Assembly (NCBI GenBank): GCA_017937305.1
Contig: JAGBDV010000017.1
Span: 1 to 63,024, forward strand
Length of the DNA stretch: 63,024 bases
Direction: 5' to 3'
Source of the DNA: Bacilli bacterium
Lineage (GTDB): Bacteria > Bacillota_I > Bacilli_A > ML615J-28 > CAG-313
The notes beneath the pieces were generated by a model. It made no database searches. It was given only the letters and a program-made list of their open reading frames with translations, and was not told the DNA's origin. A program made the translations under genes and the position numbers. Shown piece after piece: positions 54,131 to 62,785 of the stretch (positions within the stretch are counted from its first letter, which is position 1; every line of letters starts with the position of its first letter).

Positions 54131-55492
54131 ATGGAAAATAATAAAGAATATTTAGGAAAAGAACGTATTGGAAAATTACTATTAAAACTTGCAATACCTT
54201 CAGTTATAGCACAACTTGTTAATATGTTATATAACATTATTGATAGGGTTTATATTGGTCATATGCCTGAAGTAGGAAAAGAAGCATTAACTGGTGTTGG
54301 CGTATGCTTACCATTAATATTAATTGTTTCTGCTTTTGCAGCATTAGTTTCATCTGGAGGAGCACCTCGTGCTTCAATTAATCTTGGAGAAAAAAAATAT
54401 AATGATGCAGAGGTAATTTTAGGAAATTGTTTCAGTCTTCAAATAATTATATCAGTTATTTTAACTGTATTGTTGCTTTTGTTTAATGAACAATTTTTAA
54501 TGAAATTTGGAGCAAGTTCAGACACAATTGAATATGCTACAAGTTACATGAATATATATGCTATAGGAACAATATTTGTACAGTTAACACTTGGGATGAA
54601 TGGCTTTATATCATGCCAAGGGTTTACAAAACATAGTATGATAAGTGTTGCTATAGGTGCAGTTGTTAATATTATTTTAGATCCTGTTTTTATTTTTGGA
54701 TTTAATATGGGAGTGGCTGGTGCTGCTTTAGCAACAATTATTGCGCAATGTGCTTCTACAATTTGGGTCTTAAGCTTTTTAAGAAGTGAAAAATCTTTCT
54801 TAAAATTAAAACTATCTAATATGAAGCTTCAAGCAAAAGTTATATTACCATGCGTTTTATTAGGTCTTGCTACATTTATTATGCAAGCTAGTGAAAGTAT
54901 AATTGCTATTTGTTTTAATTCTTCACTTCAATTTTATGGTGGAGATTTAGAAGTTGGTGCAATGACTATTTTATCTAGTGTTATGCAATTTGCAATGATG
55001 CCAATGCAAGGTGTAGCTCAAGGGGCACAACCAATTATTAGTTATAATTATGGTGCTAAAAATAAAGAACGAGTAAAGGCGATTTTTAAATTACTTACTA
55101 TTGTTTGTTTTACATATTCACTTTGTTTATGGAGTTCAATAATGCTTTTCCCAAGAGGGTTTGCAAGTATCTTTACAAGTGATCAAACTTTAGTACCTTT
55201 TACTGCCAAAATGTTAAGGATTTATTGTGGTGGCCTTTGTATATTTGGAATTCAAATTGCTTGTCAAATGACATTTGTCTCAATAGGTAGTTCACTTAGT
55301 TCTATTGCAGTAGCGGTATTTAGAAAGTTTATTATCCTTATCCCTTTAATTTACATTGTTCCACATTTGGTTAATGATCCAGTGATTGGTGTATATCTTG
55401 CTGAACCTATTGCCGATATAACAGCAGTTCTTTTTACAATATGTTTATTCAGCTTTAAGTTCAAAAAAGCTCTTAATAAAATTTCAAATTAA
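54131..55492 (+). CDS. MATE-family multidrug/sodium antiporter
   Basis: A 453-aa transporter with twelve hydrophobic segments in two related halves. The N-terminal half has LAIPSVIAQLVNMLYNIIDRVYIG, typical of the NorM/DinF family of cation-coupled drug exporters. There is no clear Shine-Dalgarno sequence before the ATG, unusual in this genome. It is followed by a small membrane protein gene after 17 bp. Substrate unknown. Confidence 0.9.
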   Translation: MENNKEYLGKERIGKLLLKLAIPSVIAQLVNMLYNIIDRVYIGHMPEVGKEALTGVGVCLPLILIVSAFAALVSSGGAPRASINLGEKKYNDAEVILGNCFSLQIIISVILTVLLLLFNEQFLMKFGASSDTIEYATSYMNIYAIGTIFVQLTLGMNGFISCQGFTKHSMISVAIGAVVNIILDPVFIFGFNMGVAGAALATIIAQCASTIWVLSFLRSEKSFLKLKLSNMKLQAKVILPCVLLGLATFIMQASESIIAICFNSSLQFYGGDLEVGAMTILSSVMQFAMMPMQGVAQGAQPIISYNYGAKNKERVKAIFKLLTIVCFTYSLCLWSSIMLFPRGFASIFTSDQTLVPFTAKMLRIYCGGLCIFGIQIACQMTFVSIGSSLSSIAVAVFRKFIILIPLIYIVPHLVNDPVIGVYLAEPIADITAVLFTICLFSFKFKKALNKISN

Positions 55493-55509
55493 TAGAAAGG
55501 AGAATGAAG

Positions 55510-55755
55510 ATGGATTTACTAAAAGCATTATTTCCAGTTTCATTTAATTGTAAAGATGAAGCTAGTAAATTAGTAGTTGGTATTATTATTTATGTTGTAA
55601 TGGCAATTATTGGTGGTGCAATTATTGCTCTTACTAATTTAATTAATTTACCACTTGTAGGCGTTATTTGTGGATTACTTGGTGGTTTACTAGAACTTTA
55701 TACTACAGCAGGTATTGTTCTTGCAATCTTAGTGTTCTGTAAAGTACTTAAATAA
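55510..55755 (+). CDS. Small two-helix membrane protein, 81 aa
   Basis: Two membrane segments (about 20-42 and 50-74; GVICGLLGGLLELYTTAGIVL), no other motif. I prefer the ATG at 55510 (MDLLKALFP) because AAAGGAG is 8 nt upstream; the ATG at 55504 is too close to it. It follows the MATE gene and is closed by a terminator. Confidence 0.55.
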   Translation: MDLLKALFPVSFNCKDEASKLVVGIIIYVVMAIIGGAIIALTNLINLPLVGVICGLLGGLLELYTTAGIVLAILVFCKVLK

Positions 55756-55762
55756 GAAATAA

Positions 55763-55801
55763 ACAACAATAAAAAACGAACATTTTCGTTTTCTATTGTT
55801 G
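55763..55801 (+). terminator. Terminator after the MATE operon
   Basis: Long two-part stem (55764-55771 with 55794-55801; inner 55773-55780 with 55785-55792) followed by T-rich sequence. Confidence 0.8.
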
Positions 55802-55903
55802 CTTTTCTTTTTTAAATCAACATTTTTACTCATTTGTGATGTTGTATTTTATTTAAAAATCTTATATAATATTATTGTATAAATTAATAAAGGAAAAATT
55901 AAT

Positions 55904-56785
55904 ATGAAGTTTCTTAAAAAAATTTTATATCCGCATGTCGCAGTACTATTAGTGCTATTTCCAATATCAATGGTATTGATGATTTGTTCATTAGTCTATC
56001 TTGGAAGTACAGAGGTAATTAGTATTGTAAGTTATGTCCTTGCGTTTTATTCTTTATCAGTTGTAGTTTTAAGAATACCTAATATGATAGATTTTGCAAA
56101 AAAAATAAAAGATGATAATAAGTATATTAAAAAGCTTACTACTGATACGCACTTTAGGATTAATCTATTTTTATATGGATCACTTGTTTGGAATATCATA
56201 TATGCAGTATTTCAATTATGTCTTGGATTTTATCATATGTCATTTTGGTTTTATTCAATGGCTATTTATTATATTATGCTTGCAGTAATGAGATTCTATA
56301 TTGTTAGATATACTACTAAGCATCAAGCAGGAGAATCATATGAAATAGAACTTAAGAAATATAATTTATGTGGATGGTTATTGCTATTTATGAATTTAGC
56401 TATTTCGATAATTATATTCTATATAATATACTGGGGTAAAACTTTCTATCACCATCAAGTCACTACTATTGCACTTGCTGCATATACGTTTGTTACGTTT
56501 ACTTTTGCAATTATTAATTTTATTAAATACAGAAAATTTAATAGTCCTGTTTATCTTGCAACTAAAGTTATATCGCTTGTTGCTGCATGTGTATCAATGG
56601 TTACTTTAACTACTACGATGCTTACTACTTTTGGCACTAGTGATATATATGAATTTAAAAAAATAATTCTTTCAGCAGTTGGAAGTGTGGTATCAATCTT
56701 TATAATTGTGGTATCAATATTGATAATAATTAGGACTAAAAAAAGAATTAAAAAATATAAAAAAGGAGATTTAAAAAATGAGTGA
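55904..56785 (+). CDS. Polytopic membrane protein, 293 aa
   Basis: About eight hydrophobic segments and a basic C-terminal tail (RTKKRIKKYKKG). Not recognised. AAAGGA lies upstream. It overlaps the next gene by 8 bp, and the set with the repeat protein and the cardiolipin synthase is one operon of three. It could be a lipid-linked enzyme or flippase, but nothing in the sequence shows it. Confidence 0.55.
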   Translation: MKFLKKILYPHVAVLLVLFPISMVLMICSLVYLGSTEVISIVSYVLAFYSLSVVVLRIPNMIDFAKKIKDDNKYIKKLTTDTHFRINLFLYGSLVWNIIYAVFQLCLGFYHMSFWFYSMAIYYIMLAVMRFYIVRYTTKHQAGESYEIELKKYNLCGWLLLFMNLAISIIIFYIIYWGKTFYHHQVTTIALAAYTFVTFTFAIINFIKYRKFNSPVYLATKVISLVAACVSMVTLTTTMLTTFGTSDIYEFKKIILSAVGSVVSIFIIVVSILIIIRTKKRIKKYKKGDLKNE

Positions 56786-57200
56786 ACAAGTATTAAATGA
56801 ATCAGAAGTAAAAGAGGTTAATGAATTAAATGAACAATTTATGGAATTCTTAAAAACAAAAGGAATTAAAGCTAAATTTAAATTAGCATTTTTAAATATG
56901 AAAGAAAGTGCAAAGGCACAACACGAAAAAGATGTCCAAAGTTTTAATGAAGTTAAGGCAAATTCAATTGAACAAAATAAAGAGTTTTATGAATTTTTAC
57001 ATACTAAAGGATTTAAAGCAAAGGTAAAACTTGTTATTGAAAACATTAAAAAAGGTGCAGCTGAAGCAAAAACTAAACCTGTTCCAACATATTCTCATCA
57101 ATCCATTACTGAAAAGGAACTTACGAAAGAATTAGAATTATTCTTAAAGACAAAAAATTTAGATAAGAAATATACTATTAAAATTGAAGAAGTGAAGTAA
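56778..57200 (+). CDS. Small protein with three internal repeats
   Basis: A 140-aa, charged, helical protein. Three similar units begin FMEFLKTKGIKAKFKLAFLN (about residue 21), FYEFLHTKGFKAKVKLVIEN (about 73) and LELFLKTKNLDKKYTIKIEE (about 120). Each has an E-F-L-x-T-K core followed by basic amphipathic sequence, as in proteins that lie on membrane surfaces. Its position before the cardiolipin synthase gene suggests a membrane-lipid link; that is an inference. Not recognised. Confidence 0.5.
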   Translation: MSEQVLNESEVKEVNELNEQFMEFLKTKGIKAKFKLAFLNMKESAKAQHEKDVQSFNEVKANSIEQNKEFYEFLHTKGFKAKVKLVIENIKKGAAEAKTKPVPTYSHQSITEKELTKELELFLKTKNLDKKYTIKIEEVK

Positions 57201-58765
57201 TGAAAAAGAATATTAGAGTATTTGAAAATGGGAAATATATTGATAAGGAAATAAACTATATTCCTATCAGGTACATAATATCAATCTTATTGGCAATATT
57301 TGAAATAGCTTCAATTATTGCCATTTTAGTTTTACTAGCGATGTATGTGCCATATTTTTATGTAGCAATATATATAACAGTAATTGTAATAGAAATTAAG
57401 ATTATTGCAAGCGATGAAAACCCTGATTATAAAGTTCCATGGTTAATAGCTGTTATTGCACTACCTATTGTAGGGATGATGCTTTATTTTATGTTTTCAA
57501 AAAGGAAATTACCTAAGAAAATCATTAAAAGATTAGATGTTGTAAATAAACCATTAGATTATGAAAATCATCAAAATAATTTAAATAAGTTAAAAGAAAA
57601 AGATGAACTCTTATATACACAAGCACTTAATTTATGTAACATTAGTGATTCACACATATATATAAATAATGAAACTAAATATTTTAAATTAGGTGAAGAA
57701 ATGTTTGGTGATATGTTAAAGGAATTATCTACTGCTACTAAATTTATATTTTTAGAGTTTTTTATTATTGAAGAAGGAATATTCTGGAATAAGATATTAG
57801 AAATTCTTAAAAGAAAAGCAAGTGATGGGGTTATAGTGAAATTAGTTTATGATGATATTGGATGTATGTCTACGCTTCCTGGTAATTACTATAAAGAACT
57901 AAGAAAATTTAATATTAGTGCAATTCCATTTTCTAAACTAAAAGGGACCGCTGATGGTGAATTTAATAATAGAAGTCATAGAAAGATTTTAGTAATAGAT
58001 GGAAAAATTGCATTTACTGGTGGAGTTAATATTGCAGATGAGTATATTAATGAAGTGGAAAGATTTGGCCATTGGAAAGATACTGCTGTTAAAATCAAAG
58101 GTACTAGTGTAAATGAACTTACAAGATTATTTTTAATTGATTATTATTTAAATGAGAAAAAACTAAAAATAGATTTTGATATATATTATAATAAAGAAGA
58201 AGCTATTTTTGATGATAACTTTATAATTCCATTTGGAGATGGTCCTAAACCTATATATGATAAAAATGTTGGTAAAATTGCAATTATGAATTTACTTAAT
58301 CATGCAACAAGATATGTTTATATTACAACACCGTATTTAATAATTGATAATGAACTCATGAGGTGTATAGAAAATGCTTCTTTAAGAGGTGTTGATGTTA
58401 GAATTATAATTCCTCATATTCCAGATAAAAAAATGGTGTTTGAACTAACTAGAAGTAGTGCTGAGATTTTAACTAAATCAAATGTATTAGTTTATGAATA
58501 TACTCCTGGTTTTGTTCATGCTAAATCGTATATTGCAGATGATAAGGTAGGGATAATCGGAACAATTAATTTAGATTATCGTAGTCTTACGCATCACTTT
58601 GAAAATGGAGTTTGGTTTCATGATGAGAAATTAATAAAAGATATAAAGAATGATTTTAATGAAATGTTTAATTGTTCTATTTTAATAAATAATGAAAAAA
58701 GAAAGGTGAATATCTTTAAAAGAGTTTTAAGAGCATTGTTAAAACTTATATCACCACTTTTGTAA
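57200..58765 (+). CDS. cls: Cardiolipin synthase (phospholipase D family)
   Basis: Joins two phosphatidylglycerol molecules to give cardiolipin and glycerol at the membrane. The 521-aa protein has two N-terminal membrane segments (about 24-48 and 70-95) and two HKD motifs: HRKILVIDGKIAF (H260) and HAKSYIADDKVGIIG (H440). The gene overlaps the previous one by one base (TAATG), so it is coupled to the repeat protein. Confidence 0.93.
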   Translation: MKKNIRVFENGKYIDKEINYIPIRYIISILLAIFEIASIIAILVLLAMYVPYFYVAIYITVIVIEIKIIASDENPDYKVPWLIAVIALPIVGMMLYFMFSKRKLPKKIIKRLDVVNKPLDYENHQNNLNKLKEKDELLYTQALNLCNISDSHIYINNETKYFKLGEEMFGDMLKELSTATKFIFLEFFIIEEGIFWNKILEILKRKASDGVIVKLVYDDIGCMSTLPGNYYKELRKFNISAIPFSKLKGTADGEFNNRSHRKILVIDGKIAFTGGVNIADEYINEVERFGHWKDTAVKIKGTSVNELTRLFLIDYYLNEKKLKIDFDIYYNKEEAIFDDNFIIPFGDGPKPIYDKNVGKIAIMNLLNHATRYVYITTPYLIIDNELMRCIENASLRGVDVRIIIPHIPDKKMVFELTRSSAEILTKSNVLVYEYTPGFVHAKSYIADDKVGIIGTINLDYRSLTHHFENGVWFHDEKLIKDIKNDFNEMFNCSILINNEKRKVNIFKRVLRALLKLISPLL

Positions 58766-58888
58766 CAAGACAAAAATTATTAATTTGTAAGTTCTAAGAA
58801 TAAAAATTAATTTTTAGTTTGAAAATTCATTTTTTTTATGTTAAAATTATAAATAATAAATTTATATAAATACTAAAGAGGTGAAAAT

Positions 58889-60349
58889 ATGAACTTATTT
58901 TTAACTACAGAGGGAGAATTAAGTTGGGACTTTACGATGGCTAATTATGATGCTGTTTGGTCTTTCTTAGTTCAAATTGGTTTATTATTTATTTTCTTAA
59001 TGTTAGGTAATATTTTACGTCGCAAAATTCCACTATTTAGAAAGATTTTAATTCCTTCTGCATTATTAGGTGGTGCATTACTATTATTAGTTGATTTTAT
59101 ATGTAAACAAATTGGTTTTACTTTAGTAAATAACAGAATGATGCAAGTAATTACTTATCACTGTTTAGCATTTGGTTTTGCTGCTATGTCTTTAAAAACA
59201 GAAAAAGCTACTCATAAAACTAATAAAACTCAAGTGTTAGAATTTGGTGCTTTACAAGGTGGAACATATATGCTTCAAGCTTTTGTTGGCTTAGGTATAA
59301 CAATTGTGTTATTCTTATTTACAAAACATGGAGATAATATAATTTCATATGTTTGTGGATTAATCTTGCCTCTTGCATTTGGCCAAGGACCTGGGAATGC
59401 ACTTAGTTGGGATATTAACTTTACAAATACACCTGCTGCAATGTTTTCTGGAAATGGTAGCTTTGGATTATCGCTTGCTTCTATTGGATTTGTTGTTGCT
59501 TCAGTAATAGGTGTATTATACATTAACGTTCATCAAAAACGTGGAGATCTAAAAGTTAGAGAATGTATAACAAATAATCAAAATAGTGAAGTTGAAGATT
59601 CTTCTAATATTGAAATTCCTGATAATGAATCTGTGGATAAGTTTACTATTCAAGCTGGATTTGTTGCAATAGCATATGCTTTATCATTTGGCTTTATGTA
59701 TTTACTAGGTATTATTTCTAATTTTACTAATAGTATTGCTTGGGGGTTTAACTTCTTATGGGCATCACTTTTTGCAATGTTAATTAAGTTTGTAGTTAAA
59801 CAGTTACGTAAACGCAAAGTGATGAATAGGGTATATATTAATAACTATCAAATGGATAGAATATCTGGATTTGCTTTTGATATAATGATCGTTGCTGGAG
59901 TATCTGCTATCGAGATTAATGATATTAGAAATTATATTGTTCCTATTATTATCTTAAGTGTAATAGGTGCACTAATTACTCATTTATATATTAGAAAAGT
60001 ATCGAAAGAATGTTTTAAAGGATTTGAACATGAATTTTATCTAATGAGTTTTGGTACTTTAACTGGTACTGCATCAAATGGTATGATTCTTATGAAAGAA
60101 GTAGACCCAGGGCTTAAAACTCCTACTTCAAGTTTATATATTTTATCAAACTTTCCTGCAATGGTTATGATTGCGCCACTTTTATTCCTACTTGGCTTTG
60201 CAGGTAAATCATTAACGAACGCAATTATCGCTTGTTGTATTTTCTTTGTATTATGGTTAGTTTATTCAATATTCTTATTTAGAAGAAAAATCTTCAAAAA
60301 ACATTATAAAGATAAACCTGTTGTAGAATGGGATGACGAAAAAGAATAA
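58889..60349 (+). CDS. gltS: GltS-type sodium/glutamate symporter
   Basis: A 486-aa transporter with about ten to twelve hydrophobic segments in two halves. The N-terminal region (IGLLFIFLMLGNILRRKIP) and the glycine-rich re-entrant loops (GLILPLAFGQGPGNALSW and LTGTASNGMILMKEVD) match the GltS family, which takes up glutamate with sodium. It is longer than E. coli GltS (401 aa) owing to a polar loop in the middle (about 205-250). AGAGGTG precedes the ATG. It ends 15 bp before a terminator that is duplicated downstream of the fic gene. Confidence 0.85.
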   Translation: MNLFLTTEGELSWDFTMANYDAVWSFLVQIGLLFIFLMLGNILRRKIPLFRKILIPSALLGGALLLLVDFICKQIGFTLVNNRMMQVITYHCLAFGFAAMSLKTEKATHKTNKTQVLEFGALQGGTYMLQAFVGLGITIVLFLFTKHGDNIISYVCGLILPLAFGQGPGNALSWDINFTNTPAAMFSGNGSFGLSLASIGFVVASVIGVLYINVHQKRGDLKVRECITNNQNSEVEDSSNIEIPDNESVDKFTIQAGFVAIAYALSFGFMYLLGIISNFTNSIAWGFNFLWASLFAMLIKFVVKQLRKRKVMNRVYINNYQMDRISGFAFDIMIVAGVSAIEINDIRNYIVPIIILSVIGALITHLYIRKVSKECFKGFEHEFYLMSFGTLTGTASNGMILMKEVDPGLKTPTSSLYILSNFPAMVMIAPLLFLLGFAGKSLTNAIIACCIFFVLWLVYSIFLFRRKIFKKHYKDKPVVEWDDEKE

Positions 60350-60364
60350 AATAAATATATTAAA

Positions 60365-60447
60365 ATCATCACTTGCATATAATGAAAGTGGTGATTTTTT
60401 TATAAATACTTTTTAGTTGTTATAAAAGGGTTAGGTATGACGATATG
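60365..60447. repeat. 83-bp direct repeat, left copy, with the gltS terminator
   Basis: Nearly the same as 61662-61744. It starts with the gltS terminator (ATCATCAC with GTGGTGAT, 60365-60396, then seven T) and runs through ATAAATACTTTTTAGTTGTTATAAAAGGG. By eye there are about six to seven differences, mostly in the last 20 bp. It lies to the left of the fic gene. Confidence 0.9.
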
Positions 60448-60471
60448 TTTAACATAAATAGTTTAAAATAA

Positions 60472-60502
60472 AAAATAAAGTGCAATTTTTGCACTTTATT
60501 TT
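60472..60502 (+). promoter_or_regulatory. Perfect 14-bp inverted repeat before the fic promoter
   Basis: AAAATAAAGTGCAA (60472-60485) pairs perfectly with TTGCACTTTATTTT (60489-60502); 3-nt loop. The TGCACTTTA unit occurs again directly after it (60503-60511), overlapping the -35 box. It could be a terminator of upstream read-through or a repressor operator. Confidence 0.7.
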
Positions 60503-60530
60503 TGCACTTTAAAATTATTTGTGGTATAAT
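60502..60530 (+). promoter_or_regulatory. Promoter of fic
   Basis: TTGCAC (60502-60507) and TATAAT (60525-60530) with a 17-bp spacer, 24 bp before the ATG. The -35 box touches the inverted repeat. Confidence 0.8.
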
Positions 60531-60554
60531 AAGTTCAGAAAAGGAGAATTTATT

Positions 60555-61583
60555 ATGGATTTTGAAAAATATAAAAAAGAATCTCCCCAAAAATATAAAA
60601 AAGCATATGCTTGGCAAACTGCAATTGGTCTACAAAAAGTAGATGATTTAACGCCTTCAACATATTTATATGAAATTGCTGAAAGAAATATAGATGATGA
60701 TTTATCATTCGAAGAAGCTCATAGGTTGATTAACTCTTACTATTTAGAAAAACCTAAAGATAATGATCGAACTGAAGAAGCAGATAAAGTAAGTGTAAGA
60801 ATCGCAGAACTTGTTGCTTCTAATAGTTTTGTTTTTTCTCCAGTTGAATATATAAATATTCATAAACAGTTATTTGAAGGTATTTATGAAAATGCTGGTC
60901 AAATAAGAAATTATAATATTTCAAAAAAAGAATGGGTTTTAGATGGTGATACTGTTACATATGGTAATGCTTATAATTTGAGAGATCTTTTAGAATACGA
61001 TTTTCAGCAAGAAAAAGAATTTAGTTATCGTCATTTAACAAAAGAAGACTTTATTAAACATATTGCAAAGTTTATAAGTAATTTATGGCAAATACATGTT
61101 TTTGGTGAAGGAAATACTAGAACAACTGCTGTTTTTTTAATTAAATATTTAAATACAAAAGGGTTTGATATAAATAATGATCTTTTTGCAAAACATTCAT
61201 GGTATTTTAGAAATGCATTAGTTAGAGCTAATTATTCAAACTTTTTGTTAGGTATTGAAGAAACAGCTGATTACTTAGAAATGTTTTTAGAGAATTTATT
61301 GTTTAATAGTAATCACGTCTTAAGCAATAAAAAATTACATGTATCATATAAAGATTCTTCTAATGAATTTGTAGATTTAAGTGATATAGAAAAAGAAATA
61401 ATAAATATAATAAGAGATAATCAGAATATCACTATCGAAGAATGCTCTAAAAAAATTAATAGATCTATTAGAACTACAAAAGAAATTTTTAAGAAATTAA
61501 AAGAAAAAAATATTATCGAAAGAGTTGGTTCAAAGAAAACAGGCTGTTGGGGCATAAAATATAATCAGAGTTTAAAAAATTAA
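60555..61583 (+). CDS. fic: Fic-family protein with N-terminal VbhA-like segment
   Basis: A 342-aa protein. The Fic active-site loop is HVFGEGNTR (181-189), which fits HxFx(D/E)GNxR and predicts AMP transfer to Ser, Thr or Tyr of a target protein. Residues about 35-70 (LSFEEAHRLINSYYLEKP) look like the inhibitory antitoxin helix of VbhA/class II Fic proteins, with S-x3-E. A winged helix (SKKINRSIRTTKEIF) stands at the C terminus, so DNA-binding self-regulation is likely. The ATG at 60555 has AAAGGAG upstream. The gene lies between two 83-bp repeats, in a single-gene cassette. Confidence 0.88.
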   Translation: MDFEKYKKESPQKYKKAYAWQTAIGLQKVDDLTPSTYLYEIAERNIDDDLSFEEAHRLINSYYLEKPKDNDRTEEADKVSVRIAELVASNSFVFSPVEYINIHKQLFEGIYENAGQIRNYNISKKEWVLDGDTVTYGNAYNLRDLLEYDFQQEKEFSYRHLTKEDFIKHIAKFISNLWQIHVFGEGNTRTTAVFLIKYLNTKGFDINNDLFAKHSWYFRNALVRANYSNFLLGIEETADYLEMFLENLLFNSNHVLSNKKLHVSYKDSSNEFVDLSDIEKEIINIIRDNQNITIEECSKKINRSIRTTKEIFKKLKEKNIIERVGSKKTGCWGIKYNQSLKN

Positions 61584-61661
61584 CTTGATGTTTGGAAATA
61601 ACTATATATTGAGTAAAAAAATTAAACAAATATCAGATAAAAAGAATATAAAAATATAATT

Positions 61662-61744
61662 ATCATCACTTGCATATAATGAAAGTGGTGATTTTTTTAT
61701 AAATACCTTTTAGTTGTTATAAAAGGGTCGGGCGTGACGGGATG
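61662..61744. repeat. 83-bp direct repeat, right copy, with terminator
   Basis: Partner of 60365-60447. The hairpin ATCATCAC/GTGGTGAT plus T run is unchanged and can end the fic transcript. The last 20 bp differ by being richer in G and C (GGGTCGGGCGTGACGGG). Confidence 0.9.
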
Positions 61745-62063
61745 ACTAGCAAATATATATAAATACAATAAGATGAATATTATCCTATATGGATAGTATT
61801 TATTTTTTTAGTAAAAAATTCAATAAAAGGGTTAAATAAATAACCCAAAAATTTAACTTTATTGATGAACAGAAGCATTCAAAATACTTGAAAATGATGA
61901 ATTATAATTGTATAATAACATTAAATGTAAAGTAAATAAAAAACAATTACAATATCTCGAAAATGAAGAAACAACTTATAATTTTGAGGTTAAGGAAAAA
62001 CCCATGAAGAATGGGTTAAATATTGGATTAATTCATTGTTTGAATAAAGGAAAGAAAATTATT
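61745..62063. other. Non-coding or weakly coding 320-bp stretch
   Basis: AT-rich with small inverted repeats (for example GGGTTA/TAACCC near 61829-61846). A reading frame running into the next gene begins with a TTG at 61908 without a ribosome-binding site; I do not see a convincing gene here. Confidence 0.4.
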
Positions 62064-62513
62064 ATGAAGAAATACTATTTTGAATCGTTTTTTAAAAGTT
62101 TAGTTTATTTATTTATATCATTTTATATAATAGGACAAATAGTTTTATGTTTTTTTGCTGATGAAATTCATGCAGGAGTTATATTTGTTTTAACGATTCT
62201 TTTTTCAAGTTTAGTAGTAATTTTATTTTGGTTTGGATTTAGTCTTTCAATGAGAATACAAATTGATTATGAAAAAAAAGAATTATATATTAAACATCCG
62301 CGCCTCTTAAAAAAAATAAAATTTGAAGATATTATATCAATTCAAATAATTGATTATAATGAAGTAGCTTTTGAGTTTGTTATTAGAACTACAAATTTTT
62401 CGAAACAAATTCCTTATGCAAGATATTTACGCCGAAGTCCAAATGAAAAAATTAGAAGTAAATTAAATGAATTAAAAAAAGATTTTATGGATACTTCTAA
62501 TAAAAAATATTAA
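62064..62513 (+). CDS. Two-helix membrane protein with PH-like domain
   Basis: A 149-aa protein from the ATG at 62064. Two membrane segments (about 10-32 and 38-62) precede a roughly 75-residue beta-rich part (RIQIDYEKKELYIKHPRLLKKIKFEDIISI) that resembles bacterial PH-like domains. The start is uncertain: another ATG at 62004 has AAGGA 7 nt upstream and would add 20 residues. Function unknown. Confidence 0.5.
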   Translation: MKKYYFESFFKSLVYLFISFYIIGQIVLCFFADEIHAGVIFVLTILFSSLVVILFWFGFSLSMRIQIDYEKKELYIKHPRLLKKIKFEDIISIQIIDYNEVAFEFVIRTTNFSKQIPYARYLRRSPNEKIRSKLNELKKDFMDTSNKKY

Positions 62514-62785
62514 TTTTAAATAAATTTAAAAACTTGAGGATTTTTTATATTTATAAGCAGTAAGTAAAATGTAAAAAAATATTAAGGATTAAAAGCTTTT
62601 TGGAAGTTAAAATGTAATTTTTCTAAGCGAATATATTTTTGTTTATTTATATCTAATGAATATATACATTATAGATTCAAATTTAGTTTTTAAATTGTTT
62701 TGATGATATGATTTATTGGTAAAATTTTTCAATCATAATTTTCTTCATTATAAAGATTGGTTGACAGAAAAGTTTGGAGGATAAT

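Larger units (their letters stand above)
60365..61744. mobile_element. fic cassette between 83-bp direct repeats
   Basis: A 1.4-kb segment: left repeat, inverted repeat, promoter, fic gene, right repeat. The repeat includes the terminator of the resident gltS gene. No transposase or integrase is present. 61584-61661 before the right repeat shows nothing more. Confidence 0.6.

Noticed and set aside
61908-62063. N-terminal extension of the PH-like membrane protein from a TTG start
   Set aside because: The TTG has no ribosome-binding site and the extra 52 residues look unrelated to the two-helix PH-like layout.
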